Below, piece by piece: positions 8,988 to 17,080 of a stretch of 35,302 nt of DNA. Under the pieces are notes generated by a model. That model ran no database searches. It was not told the DNA's origin and was given only the letters and a program-made list of their open reading frames with translations. The stretch comes from Thiomicrorhabdus marina. GTDB lineage: Bacteria > Pseudomonadota > Gammaproteobacteria > Thiomicrospirales > Thiomicrospiraceae. Position 1 is the stretch's first letter. The number at the start of each line of letters is the position of its first letter. The position numbers and the translations under genes were made by a program. The stretch spans positions 1 to 35,302 of the forward strand of contig NZ_JAGETV010000024.1 of assembly GCF_017571465.1 (NCBI RefSeq). Direction: 5' to 3'.

Positions 8988-10316
8988 ATGGCGAAAAAAC
9001 TCTCTCCAGTAGCGCAAAAGGCGCGCGACTTTTATCTTCATGAAGCCGGCAAATTAGGTGATGCCAGTTCTGGCGTGTTAAAACAAGTTCGCGATCAGGC
9101 ACAAGAAGCGTTTGCCGAGCAGGCTTTTCCGACCGCGAAAGACGAAGATTGGCAATACACCAAGTTGACCGGGTTTGTACAAAATCATTTTGCAGCAGTA
9201 CAAACTTCGGAAGAAGTGGCCGGTAAGATTAATGCATATATGCCGAGTTTTCCGGTCATCAAATTGGTTTTTGTCGACGGTAATTTCAGCGAATCGCTGT
9301 CCGATGATTTAAATGAATTGCCGGATGGTATCAGCCTAGAATCTTTTGCCGATACTTTGAGCATGAATAATGAACTGGATAAGGTTTTTGCCGGTCAGGA
9401 TAAGATTTTGGCAGAACCGTTCGGTAGCTTAAACAGCATGTTGATGCGTGATGGTTTTTGTCTGCAAGTCAGTGCCAATAAAGCATTAGAGCTGCCGTTA
9501 TATGTATTGCATGTGCAAACCAAAGCGGGAAGTATCAGTTCATTACGTAATCGAGTAGTTGTCGGTGAAAATTCAGAAATAACACTGGTTGAGCGTTATG
9601 TTTCTGCGCACGAAGAAGGTGCGGCTTGTAGCAATATCGTCACCGAAATCGATGTGGCTAAACACGCGCGTGTTAAACAAGTGATTGTGCAACAGCAGAA
9701 CGACAGCAGTTATTACTTCAATAACCAATTTATTAGCCAAGCGGATTCGAGTAATTTTAATACCTTCTTTGCGTCGACAGGCTCGGATACTTCACGCCAT
9801 CAAAATCATCTGTATATGAATGGTGAGCATATCGAAAACACGCAGAATAGTGCTTGTATCGCTCGCCAATCGCAAACCGTTGATTCGCGTAGTTATACCG
9901 AACATAACGACGAGCACGGTTTTAGTCGTCAGCTGCATAAGTTTGTCCTTGATGACAAGGCAGTCGGTGTATTCAACGGTATGATTCGCGTTGATCAGAA
10001 AGCGCAGAAAACCGATGGGCAGATGGACAACAAAAACCTGATTTTATCGAATACTGCAAAAATGGATGCTAAACCGCAGCTGGAAATCTATGCTGACGAC
10101 GTTTTATGTTCGCATGGTTCGGCGACCGGTCAGATTGATGAAAACCAGATTTTCTATCTGCAAGCGCGGGGTATCAATAAAGCGGCGGCAATGCAGATGA
10201 TTACTAAAGCGTTCTTATTAGAACCGGTTGAAGACATTAATAATGCCGATATCCGTAAGTGGATTACCGATCAGTTAGAAGTGGCGTTGGCGAAAACCCA
10301 TCTGCCGAAAGCTTAA
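8988..10316 (+). CDS. sufD: Fe-S cluster assembly protein SufD
   Basis: Partner of SufB in the SufBC2D scaffold, cytoplasmic; 442 residues. It has the family pattern of a variable helical N-terminus (with EDWQYTKL near 50) and a beta-helix core. The C-terminal motif CSHGSATGQIDENQIFYLQ contains the histidine that in E. coli SufD helps form the nascent cluster. GAGAGG precedes the ATG. It lies 17 bases after sufC and 6 bases before sufS, so it is part of one operon. Confidence 0.96.
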   Translation: MAKKLSPVAQKARDFYLHEAGKLGDASSGVLKQVRDQAQEAFAEQAFPTAKDEDWQYTKLTGFVQNHFAAVQTSEEVAGKINAYMPSFPVIKLVFVDGNFSESLSDDLNELPDGISLESFADTLSMNNELDKVFAGQDKILAEPFGSLNSMLMRDGFCLQVSANKALELPLYVLHVQTKAGSISSLRNRVVVGENSEITLVERYVSAHEEGAACSNIVTEIDVAKHARVKQVIVQQQNDSSYYFNNQFISQADSSNFNTFFASTGSDTSRHQNHLYMNGEHIENTQNSACIARQSQTVDSRSYTEHNDEHGFSRQLHKFVLDDKAVGVFNGMIRVDQKAQKTDGQMDNKNLILSNTAKMDAKPQLEIYADDVLCSHGSATGQIDENQIFYLQARGINKAAAMQMITKAFLLEPVEDINNADIRKWITDQLEVALAKTHLPKA

Positions 10317-10322
10317 TCTGCA

Positions 10323-11555
10323 ATGAGTGAACAAATGAACGCAAAATTTGCTGAAATTCGTGATCAGTTTCCGATTCTAAAGCAGGAAGAGAACGGTCAG
10401 CCATTGGTTTATCTCGACAATGGCGCCACTTCGCAAAAGCCGGAATCGGTAATTCAGGCGATTGAAAACTACTACCGTTTTCAGAACGCCAATGTGCATC
10501 GTGGGGTTTATGGCCTTAGTGAACGTGCTACTGAACTATATGAAGGCGCGCGTGAAAAAGTTCGTGATTTCTTGAATGCCAAATCGACTAGAGAAATTGT
10601 CTTTGTTCGCGGTGTGACCGAGGCGGTTAACTTAGTTGCTCAATCTTGGGCGCGTACTTTCCTGAAAGCCGGTGATGAAGTCTTGATTACCGAGATGGAG
10701 CACCACTCGAATATTGTTCCGTGGCAGTTGTTGCGTGACCAAATTGGTATCCGTCTGCGCGTTTTGCCGATTAACAATAAAGGCGAAGTATGCTTGGGTG
10801 CCATGGCGGATATGGTTTCGGAAAACACCAAACTGGTTTCGGTTACCCATATGTCAAATGCGCTTGGCACCATTAACGACATTCAAAAAATGTCGGAAAT
10901 CGCGCATTCGGTTGGTGCGAAGTTTATGGTCGACGGCGCCCAAGCAACCGCTCACTTGGCGGTTGATGTACAAAAAACGAATTGCGATTTTTATGCTTTG
11001 TCAGGCCATAAGATGTACGGTCCGACCGGCATTGGCGTGCTGTATGCCAAAGAAGAGCTTCTGGAAGCGATGCCGCCTTATCAAGGTGGTGGCGATATGA
11101 TTTACTCGGTGACATTTGATTCAACCGAATTTAACGTTTTGCCTTATAAATTCGAAGCGGGAACGCCAAATATCGCCGGAGGTATCGGGCTTGGTGCAGC
11201 GGTTGATTTCCTACAGTCGGTCGGCTTGAATGAAGTTGCCGCTTATGAAGACGAGTTGCTTAAGTATGCGACCAAACAGCTAAAACAGGTCGATGGCCTG
11301 CGTATTATCGGTGAAGCAGAGCATAAGGGCGGCGTTGTCTCATTTGTTATTGATGGCGTGCACCCGCATGATATGGCGACTTTGATGGATCAAGATGGCA
11401 TTGCAGTTCGTGCTAGTCACCACTGTGCCATGCCGGTGATGCAGCACTTCAAAGTACCGGCGACAATTCGTGCTTCTTTTGGTGTCTATAATAACTTTGA
11501 CGATATCGACAGGTTGGTCGCTTCGATTGAAGAGGCTAAAGAGATGTTGTTGTAA
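10323..11555 (+). CDS. sufS: Cysteine desulfurase SufS
   Basis: PLP-dependent group II cysteine desulfurase that removes sulfur from cysteine and feeds it to the Suf scaffold; 410 residues. The PLP lysine lies in ALSGHKMYGPTG, a cofactor-contact region in VSVTHMSNALGT, and the catalytic cysteine in RASHHCAMPVM. Group II enzymes usually need a sulfur-transfer partner (SufE or SufU), and none is encoded beside it. A terminator follows 30 bases after the stop, so it is the last gene of the operon. Confidence 0.96.
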   Translation: MSEQMNAKFAEIRDQFPILKQEENGQPLVYLDNGATSQKPESVIQAIENYYRFQNANVHRGVYGLSERATELYEGAREKVRDFLNAKSTREIVFVRGVTEAVNLVAQSWARTFLKAGDEVLITEMEHHSNIVPWQLLRDQIGIRLRVLPINNKGEVCLGAMADMVSENTKLVSVTHMSNALGTINDIQKMSEIAHSVGAKFMVDGAQATAHLAVDVQKTNCDFYALSGHKMYGPTGIGVLYAKEELLEAMPPYQGGGDMIYSVTFDSTEFNVLPYKFEAGTPNIAGGIGLGAAVDFLQSVGLNEVAAYEDELLKYATKQLKQVDGLRIIGEAEHKGGVVSFVIDGVHPHDMATLMDQDGIAVRASHHCAMPVMQHFKVPATIRASFGVYNNFDDIDRLVASIEEAKEMLL

Positions 11556-11585
11556 TAAGGGCATTCAGCCTGCCTGTTGTGAAAG

Positions 11586-11613
11586 CCCTGAACTGTAATG
11601 GTTTGGGGTTTTT
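11586..11613 (+). terminator. Intrinsic terminator of the suf operon
   Basis: CCCTGAAC (11586-11593) pairs with GTTTGGGG (11601-11608) through eight pairs including two G-U pairs, followed by TTTTT. A larger imperfect outer stem (CTGTTG before, CAACAG after) surrounds it. Confidence 0.65.
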
Positions 11614-11726
11614 GCTTTCAACAGCTCCTAAACTTGATTCCAGCCGACTTTGTTTAGGTTTCTCTGATATCCCTAACGTCGCCTGCTAAGATGAATAAAG
11701 TGTAATTAAATGTTGTGAGTCAGAGT

Positions 11727-12089
11727 ATGTCTGATATGGATGAAAGTTGCAATGACGACAAAGCCCCTTTAGAGTGGATTCAATTGGAATTGATTCCCTT
11801 GCCGCATATAAGCGACGAACCACGATTGTTACTGTGGTGGAATCCGGGTAAACGTGAACTGCGTGGTGATGGCAAAGATAAGGTTTTGTTAATTGTCGAA
11901 CAGGCATTGCGAGCTGGAAAGGTCGAAAATGCCGGCACAGTGTACGAAGTCACCGATCCTTTGACAAAACCGTCCGAATTGGCCGTCGTGCTTGCTAAAA
12001 GTTACTGGGTGGTGCCACAGCCAGTTCGTTATCCGGGTGAAAGCACTGAGCAGAGTGAGCAAGATTTGGCCTCCAAACGCTTGCAATAA
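11727..12089 (+). CDS. Small protein of unknown function
   Basis: A 120-residue protein that I do not recognise. It has an acidic N-terminus, a hydrophobic strand-like segment LLLWWNPGKRELRGDG, a predicted helix KVLLIVEQALRAGKV, and a second conserved-looking block ELAVVLAKSYWVVPQPVRYPGE. There is no signal peptide, membrane helix or Cys pair. The start is unsure: GTG 11715, ATG 11727 and ATG 11736 are all possible and none has a strong ribosome site. It follows the suf terminator, so it is probably transcribed separately, and precedes the palindromic element before murC. Confidence 0.65.
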   Translation: MSDMDESCNDDKAPLEWIQLELIPLPHISDEPRLLLWWNPGKRELRGDGKDKVLLIVEQALRAGKVENAGTVYEVTDPLTKPSELAVVLAKSYWVVPQPVRYPGESTEQSEQDLASKRLQ

Positions 12090-12163
12090 AAACCTATAAA
12101 CCTTGTCTCAAGAGTAAATTTATCTCCGCTTTTCCTTGCTGAGCCATGTATCATATGCGTACT

Positions 12164-12226
12164 AGGGTCTATTGAAAATTCATAATTAGGCACTGCTCAT
12201 TCCATTTTGAATTTTCAATAGACCCT
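12164..12226. repeat. 63-bp palindromic element: perfect 19-bp inverted repeats around a 25-bp core
   Basis: The left arm AGGGTCTATTGAAAATTCA (12164-12182) and right arm (12208-12226) are perfect reverse complements. The 25-base core has no coding capacity. The arms resemble terminal inverted repeats of an insertion sequence, so the element may be a tiny MITE or the two joined ends of an IS whose middle was lost. No clear target duplication flanks it. It could also act as a strong hairpin in the transcript entering murC. It marks the upstream edge of the dcw genes. Confidence 0.8.
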
Positions 12227-12265
12227 CATACAAAGCTAATTTTTTTGGGATAAGTCTTTTCGCAG

Positions 12266-13651
12266 ATGAAAGATCAGGTACAACAGATTCATTTTGTCGG
12301 TATCGGCGGTGTTGGTATGGCCGGTATCGCCGAAGTTTGCCTTAACTTAGGCTATACCGTCAGCGGTTCCGATATTCGTAAAAACCCTTCCGTCGAACAC
12401 CTCACTTCTTTAGGTGCATTGATTCAAATCGGCCACGCTGCCGAGCATGTTAAAAATTCCGATGTGGTGGTGATTTCCACCGCGATTGGTAAAGGTAATC
12501 CGGAGATTGAATGGGCTCGTGAGGCGCGTATTCCCGTGATTCCTCGTGCCGAGATGTTAGCGGAGTTGATGCGGATGCGTTTTGGTATCGCCATCGCCGG
12601 TACGCACGGTAAAACCACGACCACCAGTTTAAGCGCCGCAATCTTGACCCAAGCAGGTCTTGATCCGACATTTGTGATTGGTGGTAAGTTGAACCAGGTC
12701 GGCACTAACGCGCGTTTAGGCACCAGTAATTATTTGGTTGCCGAAGCGGATGAATCGGATGCCTCTTTCCTGCATTTGATGCCGATGCTGTCTGTCATCA
12801 CCAATATCGATGAAGACCATATGGATACCTACCAAGGTGATTACCAAAATTTAGAAAACACCTTTATCGAATTTATTCACCGTTTGCCTTTTTACGGCAA
12901 GGTCATTGTCTGTATTGATGATGCCAATATCCGTCAGTTATTACCGAAAATCAGCCGTAAGTTTTCAAGTTATGGTTTTTCCGAGGATGCTGATGTTCGC
13001 GCTCTGAATGTGCGTTCAGAAGGTACGCAGATGTTCTTTGATGTTCAGCTGCCGAATCAAGAAGCGTTATTACCGGTCTGTTTGAATATTCCGGGTAGAC
13101 ACAATGTGTTGAATGCATTGGCGGCGATAAGTGTGGCGAGTGAATTAAGCGCTTCGACGGCAGCGATGCAACAAGCATTGACCGAGTTTGGTGGTGTGGG
13201 TCGTCGTTTTGAGGTTTATCCGCAGCGTTGTATTGCTGATAAGACCGTGACTTTGGTGGATGATTATGGGCATCACCCGACTGAACTGAAAGCGACTTTA
13301 GACACTGCGCTACATGCTTTCCCAAAACAGCGCAAGGTTTTGGTTTTCCAACCGCATCGTTATAGCCGTACCCGCGATCTGTTTGACGATTTTGTCCAAG
13401 CGTTGTTAATGGCTGACTTGGTGATTTTGACCGAAGTCTATGCTGCTGGTGAAACGCCGCTAGCCAACTTCGATTCGAAATCTTTATTGCAAGCGTTGCG
13501 GACGCGTGGCGGGCAAGGTTTCTTTGCCGAAAATTTCGATGAGTTGGAACAACTCTGCTCTGAAGTCTTGGCGGATGGCGACTTGCTATTGGTGATGGGG
13601 GCTGGTGACATTGGTCAAGTGGCCAAACGTTGGGCACAGAGTGAAGCTTAG
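12266..13651 (+). CDS. murC: UDP-N-acetylmuramate--L-alanine ligase MurC
   Basis: Cytoplasmic peptidoglycan enzyme that adds L-Ala to UDP-MurNAc using ATP; 461 residues. It has the N-terminal nucleotide motif FVGIGGVGMAGIAEV, the Mur ligase ATP loop GTHGKTTTTS from residue 112, the central NIDEDHMDTY, and the C-terminal YGHHPTELKATL and FQPHRYSRT. The ribosome site before ATG 12266 is weak: GGGATAAG lies too far upstream, so translation may be inefficient. It heads the murC-ddl-ftsQ-ftsA run; murB, which often follows it, is absent here. Confidence 0.97.
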   Translation: MKDQVQQIHFVGIGGVGMAGIAEVCLNLGYTVSGSDIRKNPSVEHLTSLGALIQIGHAAEHVKNSDVVVISTAIGKGNPEIEWAREARIPVIPRAEMLAELMRMRFGIAIAGTHGKTTTTSLSAAILTQAGLDPTFVIGGKLNQVGTNARLGTSNYLVAEADESDASFLHLMPMLSVITNIDEDHMDTYQGDYQNLENTFIEFIHRLPFYGKVIVCIDDANIRQLLPKISRKFSSYGFSEDADVRALNVRSEGTQMFFDVQLPNQEALLPVCLNIPGRHNVLNALAAISVASELSASTAAMQQALTEFGGVGRRFEVYPQRCIADKTVTLVDDYGHHPTELKATLDTALHAFPKQRKVLVFQPHRYSRTRDLFDDFVQALLMADLVILTEVYAAGETPLANFDSKSLLQALRTRGGQGFFAENFDELEQLCSEVLADGDLLLVMGAGDIGQVAKRWAQSEA

Positions 13652-13677
13652 CTGAATACAAAATTAAGGAATAATAA

Positions 13678-14595
13678 GTGGCTTTTGAATTAACTGAACA
13701 GACTAAGGTTGCGGTTTTAATGGGCGGAGTAGCCGCTGAACGTGAGGTTTCGTTGCGCAGTGGAAAAGCTGTGACTGCCGCTTTAAAAGCGCAGGGCATT
13801 GATGCTACCGGTGTCGATGTCAGTAGTTTGCAGCAGCTTGAAAATATCGCGCAAGAATATGATGTTGCTTTTGTCGCCTTGCACGGTCGTTGGGGAGAAG
13901 ACGGTACGGTTCAAGCAATTTTACAAGACTTGAAAATGCCTTTTACCGGCAGCCGTATGCAAGCCTCAGCAATTGCTATGGATAAGTTGCGCACTAAATG
14001 GATGTGGCTTGGCGCCGGTTTGCCGACACCGAATTTTGTTCGGGTCAACTCGCAAAACCCATTAAATATGCAAACCTTCGATTTAGAATTTCCGGTCATC
14101 GTTAAACCGATTCACGAAGGTTCCAGTATTGGGATGCAGAAAGTCGAGAGCCGTGAAAAACTGGCTGCGGCAGTCGCCGAAGCACAGGTTTTTGATGATG
14201 AAGTGCTCATTGAGCAATGGATTACGGGTCGAGAATATACCGCTGCGGTTCTGAATGATAAAGCTTTGCCGTTGATTGAATTACGCACTAATAATAGTTT
14301 TTATGATTTTGAAGCTAAATATCAGTCCAACGATACTCAATACATCTGTCCAACTGACTTAGCACCGGAAATGGAGCAGTCACTACAAAAAATTGTATTG
14401 CAAGCATTTGATGTAGTCGGCTCGCAAACTTGGGGAAGGGTTGATTTAATGTTGGATGAACAGAATCGTCCCTGGTTGATTGAGTTAAATTCGGTGCCAG
14501 GTATGACCGACCACTCACTTGTACCGATGGCTGCGAAACAGGCCGGTATTAGCTTTGAAGAGTTGGTGAAGCAAATTCTCATCACTGCGAGTTAA
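13678..14595 (+). CDS. ddl: D-alanine--D-alanine ligase
   Basis: ATP-grasp enzyme that joins two D-alanines for peptidoglycan precursors; 305 residues, the usual DdlB length. Visible are LMGGVAAEREVSLRSG near the N-terminus, FVALHGRWGEDGTVQ, VKPIHEGSSIGM, the metal-binding GRVDLMLDEQNRPWLIELN, and VPGMTDHSLVPMAA. The GTG start at 13678 is supported by AAGGA eight bases upstream. It lies between murC and ftsQ, 26 bases after murC. Confidence 0.97.
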   Translation: MAFELTEQTKVAVLMGGVAAEREVSLRSGKAVTAALKAQGIDATGVDVSSLQQLENIAQEYDVAFVALHGRWGEDGTVQAILQDLKMPFTGSRMQASAIAMDKLRTKWMWLGAGLPTPNFVRVNSQNPLNMQTFDLEFPVIVKPIHEGSSIGMQKVESREKLAAAVAEAQVFDDEVLIEQWITGREYTAAVLNDKALPLIELRTNNSFYDFEAKYQSNDTQYICPTDLAPEMEQSLQKIVLQAFDVVGSQTWGRVDLMLDEQNRPWLIELNSVPGMTDHSLVPMAAKQAGISFEELVKQILITAS

Positions 14596-14624
14596 TCATT
14601 GAAAATAATGAATTTGGTACTGTC

Positions 14625-15413
14625 ATGAGCCGTAAAACCGCTGAACTGGAATTGGATTCGTTTTCTGCCAAAGAAGAGAAACCGCTGCAAGAAAACGGGC
14701 CTTCGAAATTGCCGAAGGTTGCCTTTTGGTTGTTGGTAGTGACCGGGTTGGTGATATTGTTAGCGTGGATTTTACTGCCGAATAAACCGGCAGCTAACTG
14801 GTTTTCGAAAAGCATTACGGATTATCAAATCGTCTCTAACTCGGGTTTAAATGAAGTTTCTCCAGATGACATTGGCGAAATTATGCAAGATTATATGGGC
14901 GCGTCTTTCTGGGAAGTGCCAATTGAGGTGATCCAAGGACGACTCAATCAATTGGATTGGGTCGTTAAATCTGAAGTTAGCCGGGTCTGGCCGAGTTCGT
15001 TAAAAATCCATATCTTCGAGCAACGTCCTTTAGCTCGTTGGGGCGAAGCCGGTCTTATTAACCAGAACGGCCAAGTGTTTTTTCCATATAGTCTAAAAGG
15101 CTATGAAAATTACATGATATTGGATGGCGAACTCAAAGAAAGTCATAAAGTATTAGCACGCTTTCAAGAGCTGCAACCGATGTTTGACGATAATGGTTTT
15201 GTGATCATTGGCTTAGCGCATAAAGCCGGCGATATTTGGCGTGTGGAACTGGCTAACCAACAAGAATTGATTTTTAAAGAAGCCGACTGGCAGACAAAGT
15301 TACGACAGTTTTTCTTAGCCTATGCCAAGCTGACAGATCAGGTCAGAAACTCGGCACAAACCTTTGATTTAAGATATAGTAACGGATTTGTAATTGGCAA
15401 AAAATCATCATAG
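14625..15413 (+). CDS. ftsQ: Cell division protein FtsQ
   Basis: Bitopic inner-membrane divisome protein linking early and late division proteins (FtsQLB); 262 residues. It has a cytoplasmic tail of about 30 residues, one transmembrane helix near 31-52 (VAFWLLVVTGLVILLAW), a POTRA-like region near 62-130 (with LNQLDWVVKSEVSRVWPSSL) and the following FtsQ domain with EQRPLARWGE and NQNGQVFFP. The position between ddl and ftsA supports the call. Confidence 0.94.
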   Translation: MSRKTAELELDSFSAKEEKPLQENGPSKLPKVAFWLLVVTGLVILLAWILLPNKPAANWFSKSITDYQIVSNSGLNEVSPDDIGEIMQDYMGASFWEVPIEVIQGRLNQLDWVVKSEVSRVWPSSLKIHIFEQRPLARWGEAGLINQNGQVFFPYSLKGYENYMILDGELKESHKVLARFQELQPMFDDNGFVIIGLAHKAGDIWRVELANQQELIFKEADWQTKLRQFFLAYAKLTDQVRNSAQTFDLRYSNGFVIGKKSS

Positions 15414-15477
15414 ATTTTGTCCAATAGTAGTTTATATTTTCAATTGACTCTACACTTGAAAGGATGGAGTGACACGG

Positions 15478-16755
15478 ATGGCGAGTAATCAATCGGGTAC
15501 AAAAACCATTGTAGGTTTGGATATTGGAACCTCTAAAATCAAAGCAGTAGTGGGTGAGATTACTGGCAATGAGATCGATGTACGCGGTTATAAATCGGTA
15601 CGCACTAAAGGTTTGCGCAACGGTGTAGTCATCAATATTGAAGAGACCAAAAAGTCAATTGAAAAAGCGGTTCGTGAAGCGGAAGAGTTCGCTGGTTGTG
15701 AAGTCGATTCGGCTTATATTGGTATTACCGGCGGCCATATCAAGAGCATTAATTCGCACGGTGTTGTGACAATTAATAATGAAGTCACCGATGAAGATGT
15801 ACAGCGAGTGACCGAACAGGCGCATGCTGGTAAATACTCGCCATCTGAAGAACGTATGCTACATGTGTTGCCGAAAGAATTTACTCTGGACATGCAAGAA
15901 GGCATTGTTGAACCGATTGGCATGGCCGGTAAGCGTCTGGAGGTGAAAACCCACATTATTACTGCTAGCCAGAGTGCGGTACGTAATATCGAAAAGTGCG
16001 TGCAGTCTGCCGGCCTGGAAAAAGCGACACCGGTGTTGGCGCAATATGCGGCCAGTGAGGCGGTGTTGAGCGATGATGAAAAAGAATTGGGTGTGTGCGT
16101 GGTGGATATTGGTGGCGGAACCACTGACATTACCGTGTATCGCAATGGGTCGATGCAATATACTTCGGTTTTGCCGATTGCCGGCAATTATGTCACTAAC
16201 GATATTGCGATTGCCTTTAATACGCCGACCGATTCAGCAGAGCAAATCAAGGTGCAGTTCGGCTGCGCAATGCCTAGCTTGATTAAAGAGAATTTTGAAT
16301 TCGATGTGCAGCGTGTCGGCGAGCGAGAGCCATTCAAGCTGAATCAACGTCTGCTCTCGGAAGTGATTCGTCCGCGTATGGAAGAGATCTTTGAAAACGT
16401 TGAACAGCGTCTTCGCCAAGACGGTTTCTCAAAAGAGATGTTTGGTGCCGGTATCGTTATTACTGGCGGTTGTTCAATGATGTTCGGAAGTAATCCGCTA
16501 GCTGAAGAGGTGTTTGATATGCCGGTGCGTATTGGCGTGCCGAAAAATGACATCTTTACCGGCGGCATTCTTAATGAGGTCAGTCACGCTGAGTTTTCGA
16601 CCGCTTTGGGTCTATTGCAGTATGCGGCGCAGAATTTTGATTTAGACCATCCAGATTTTGTTTACCAATCGCAGGTAAATGATTCAGGCAGTGTGTTTGA
16701 AAGCATCGGTAGTGCAATCAATGCCATTAAAAACTGGTTTAGTAAAAGCTTTTAA
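15478..16755 (+). CDS. ftsA: Cell division protein FtsA
   Basis: Actin-like ATPase that anchors FtsZ to the membrane; 425 residues. The nucleotide-binding motifs are GLDIGTSKIKAVVGE near the N-terminus and VVDIGGGTTDITVY near residue 205, with GAGIVITGGCSMM later. The C-terminus ends in an amphipathic membrane-targeting helix (INAIKNWFSKSF). ATG 15478 is chosen because GGAG lies eight bases before it; a GTG at 15469 is in frame but overlaps that site. The next gene is lpxC rather than ftsZ, which is unusual. Confidence 0.97.
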   Translation: MASNQSGTKTIVGLDIGTSKIKAVVGEITGNEIDVRGYKSVRTKGLRNGVVINIEETKKSIEKAVREAEEFAGCEVDSAYIGITGGHIKSINSHGVVTINNEVTDEDVQRVTEQAHAGKYSPSEERMLHVLPKEFTLDMQEGIVEPIGMAGKRLEVKTHIITASQSAVRNIEKCVQSAGLEKATPVLAQYAASEAVLSDDEKELGVCVVDIGGGTTDITVYRNGSMQYTSVLPIAGNYVTNDIAIAFNTPTDSAEQIKVQFGCAMPSLIKENFEFDVQRVGEREPFKLNQRLLSEVIRPRMEEIFENVEQRLRQDGFSKEMFGAGIVITGGCSMMFGSNPLAEEVFDMPVRIGVPKNDIFTGGILNEVSHAEFSTALGLLQYAAQNFDLDHPDFVYQSQVNDSGSVFESIGSAINAIKNWFSKSF

Positions 16756-16771
16756 TTTTCTTTATGAGCAG

Positions 16772-16800
16772 TTCGGTAGTTCATTGCTACCGAATCCTTT
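16772..16800 (+). terminator. Probable terminator after ftsA
   Basis: TTCGGTAG (16772-16779) and CTACCGAA (16787-16794) form a perfect 8-bp stem with a seven-base loop, followed by a short pyrimidine tract (TCCTTTTACTC). The T-run is weak and interrupted, so termination may be partial. It separates ftsA from lpxC. Confidence 0.55.
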
Positions 16801-16848
16801 TACTCGTCCTAGTTAATAGGCATTCATCCCTTTTATTTTCGTAATACC

Positions 16849-16871
16849 GACTTGTTCTGCGTTTCCCTAAT
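16849..16871 (+). repeat. 23-bp repeated element, copy 2, in the ftsA-lpxC gap
   Basis: It matches the element at 207-229 in 22 of 23 positions and in the same orientation relative to the gene that follows. Here it lies about 210 bases before the lpxC start. Similarity does not extend into the flanks. Confidence 0.6.
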
Positions 16872-17080
16872 AGTTTCTATCTATTTAAATCTAAATGGAA
16901 TTTAATCAAGTTGCCGTAAAGTTATGGTAATATTTGCGCTTAATTTTGCGGGTATTGAATTCCACCATTACTTTGCGTGCTCTAGTGGTTACAGAAATAT
17001 AAAAATTAATTGATCACTATCGAATAAAAACTTTTTTCCGGTATCTGCAGTCCGGATAGACATAAGTATACGAGTTTCCT

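Larger units (their letters stand above)
16756..17080. other. 325-bp ftsA-lpxC intergenic region without ftsZ
   Basis: This is where ftsZ normally sits. I see no open frame of useful length and no trace of an FtsZ start or C-terminal tail. It holds a hairpin just after ftsA, the second copy of the 23-bp repeated element, an AT-rich stretch, and an extended -10-like TGGTAATAT around 16926-16934 that may drive lpxC. Confidence 0.75.

Noticed and set aside
12951-13799. A 282-codon open frame on the minus strand across murC and ddl
   Set aside because: Its translation is rich in Pro, His, Ser and Arg in a low-complexity way and lies antisense to the clearly real murC and ddl; it is a shadow frame.
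15714-16187. A 157-codon minus-strand open frame inside ftsA
   Set aside because: Antisense to well-supported ftsA, with Cys/Ser/Thr-rich shadow composition and no domain.
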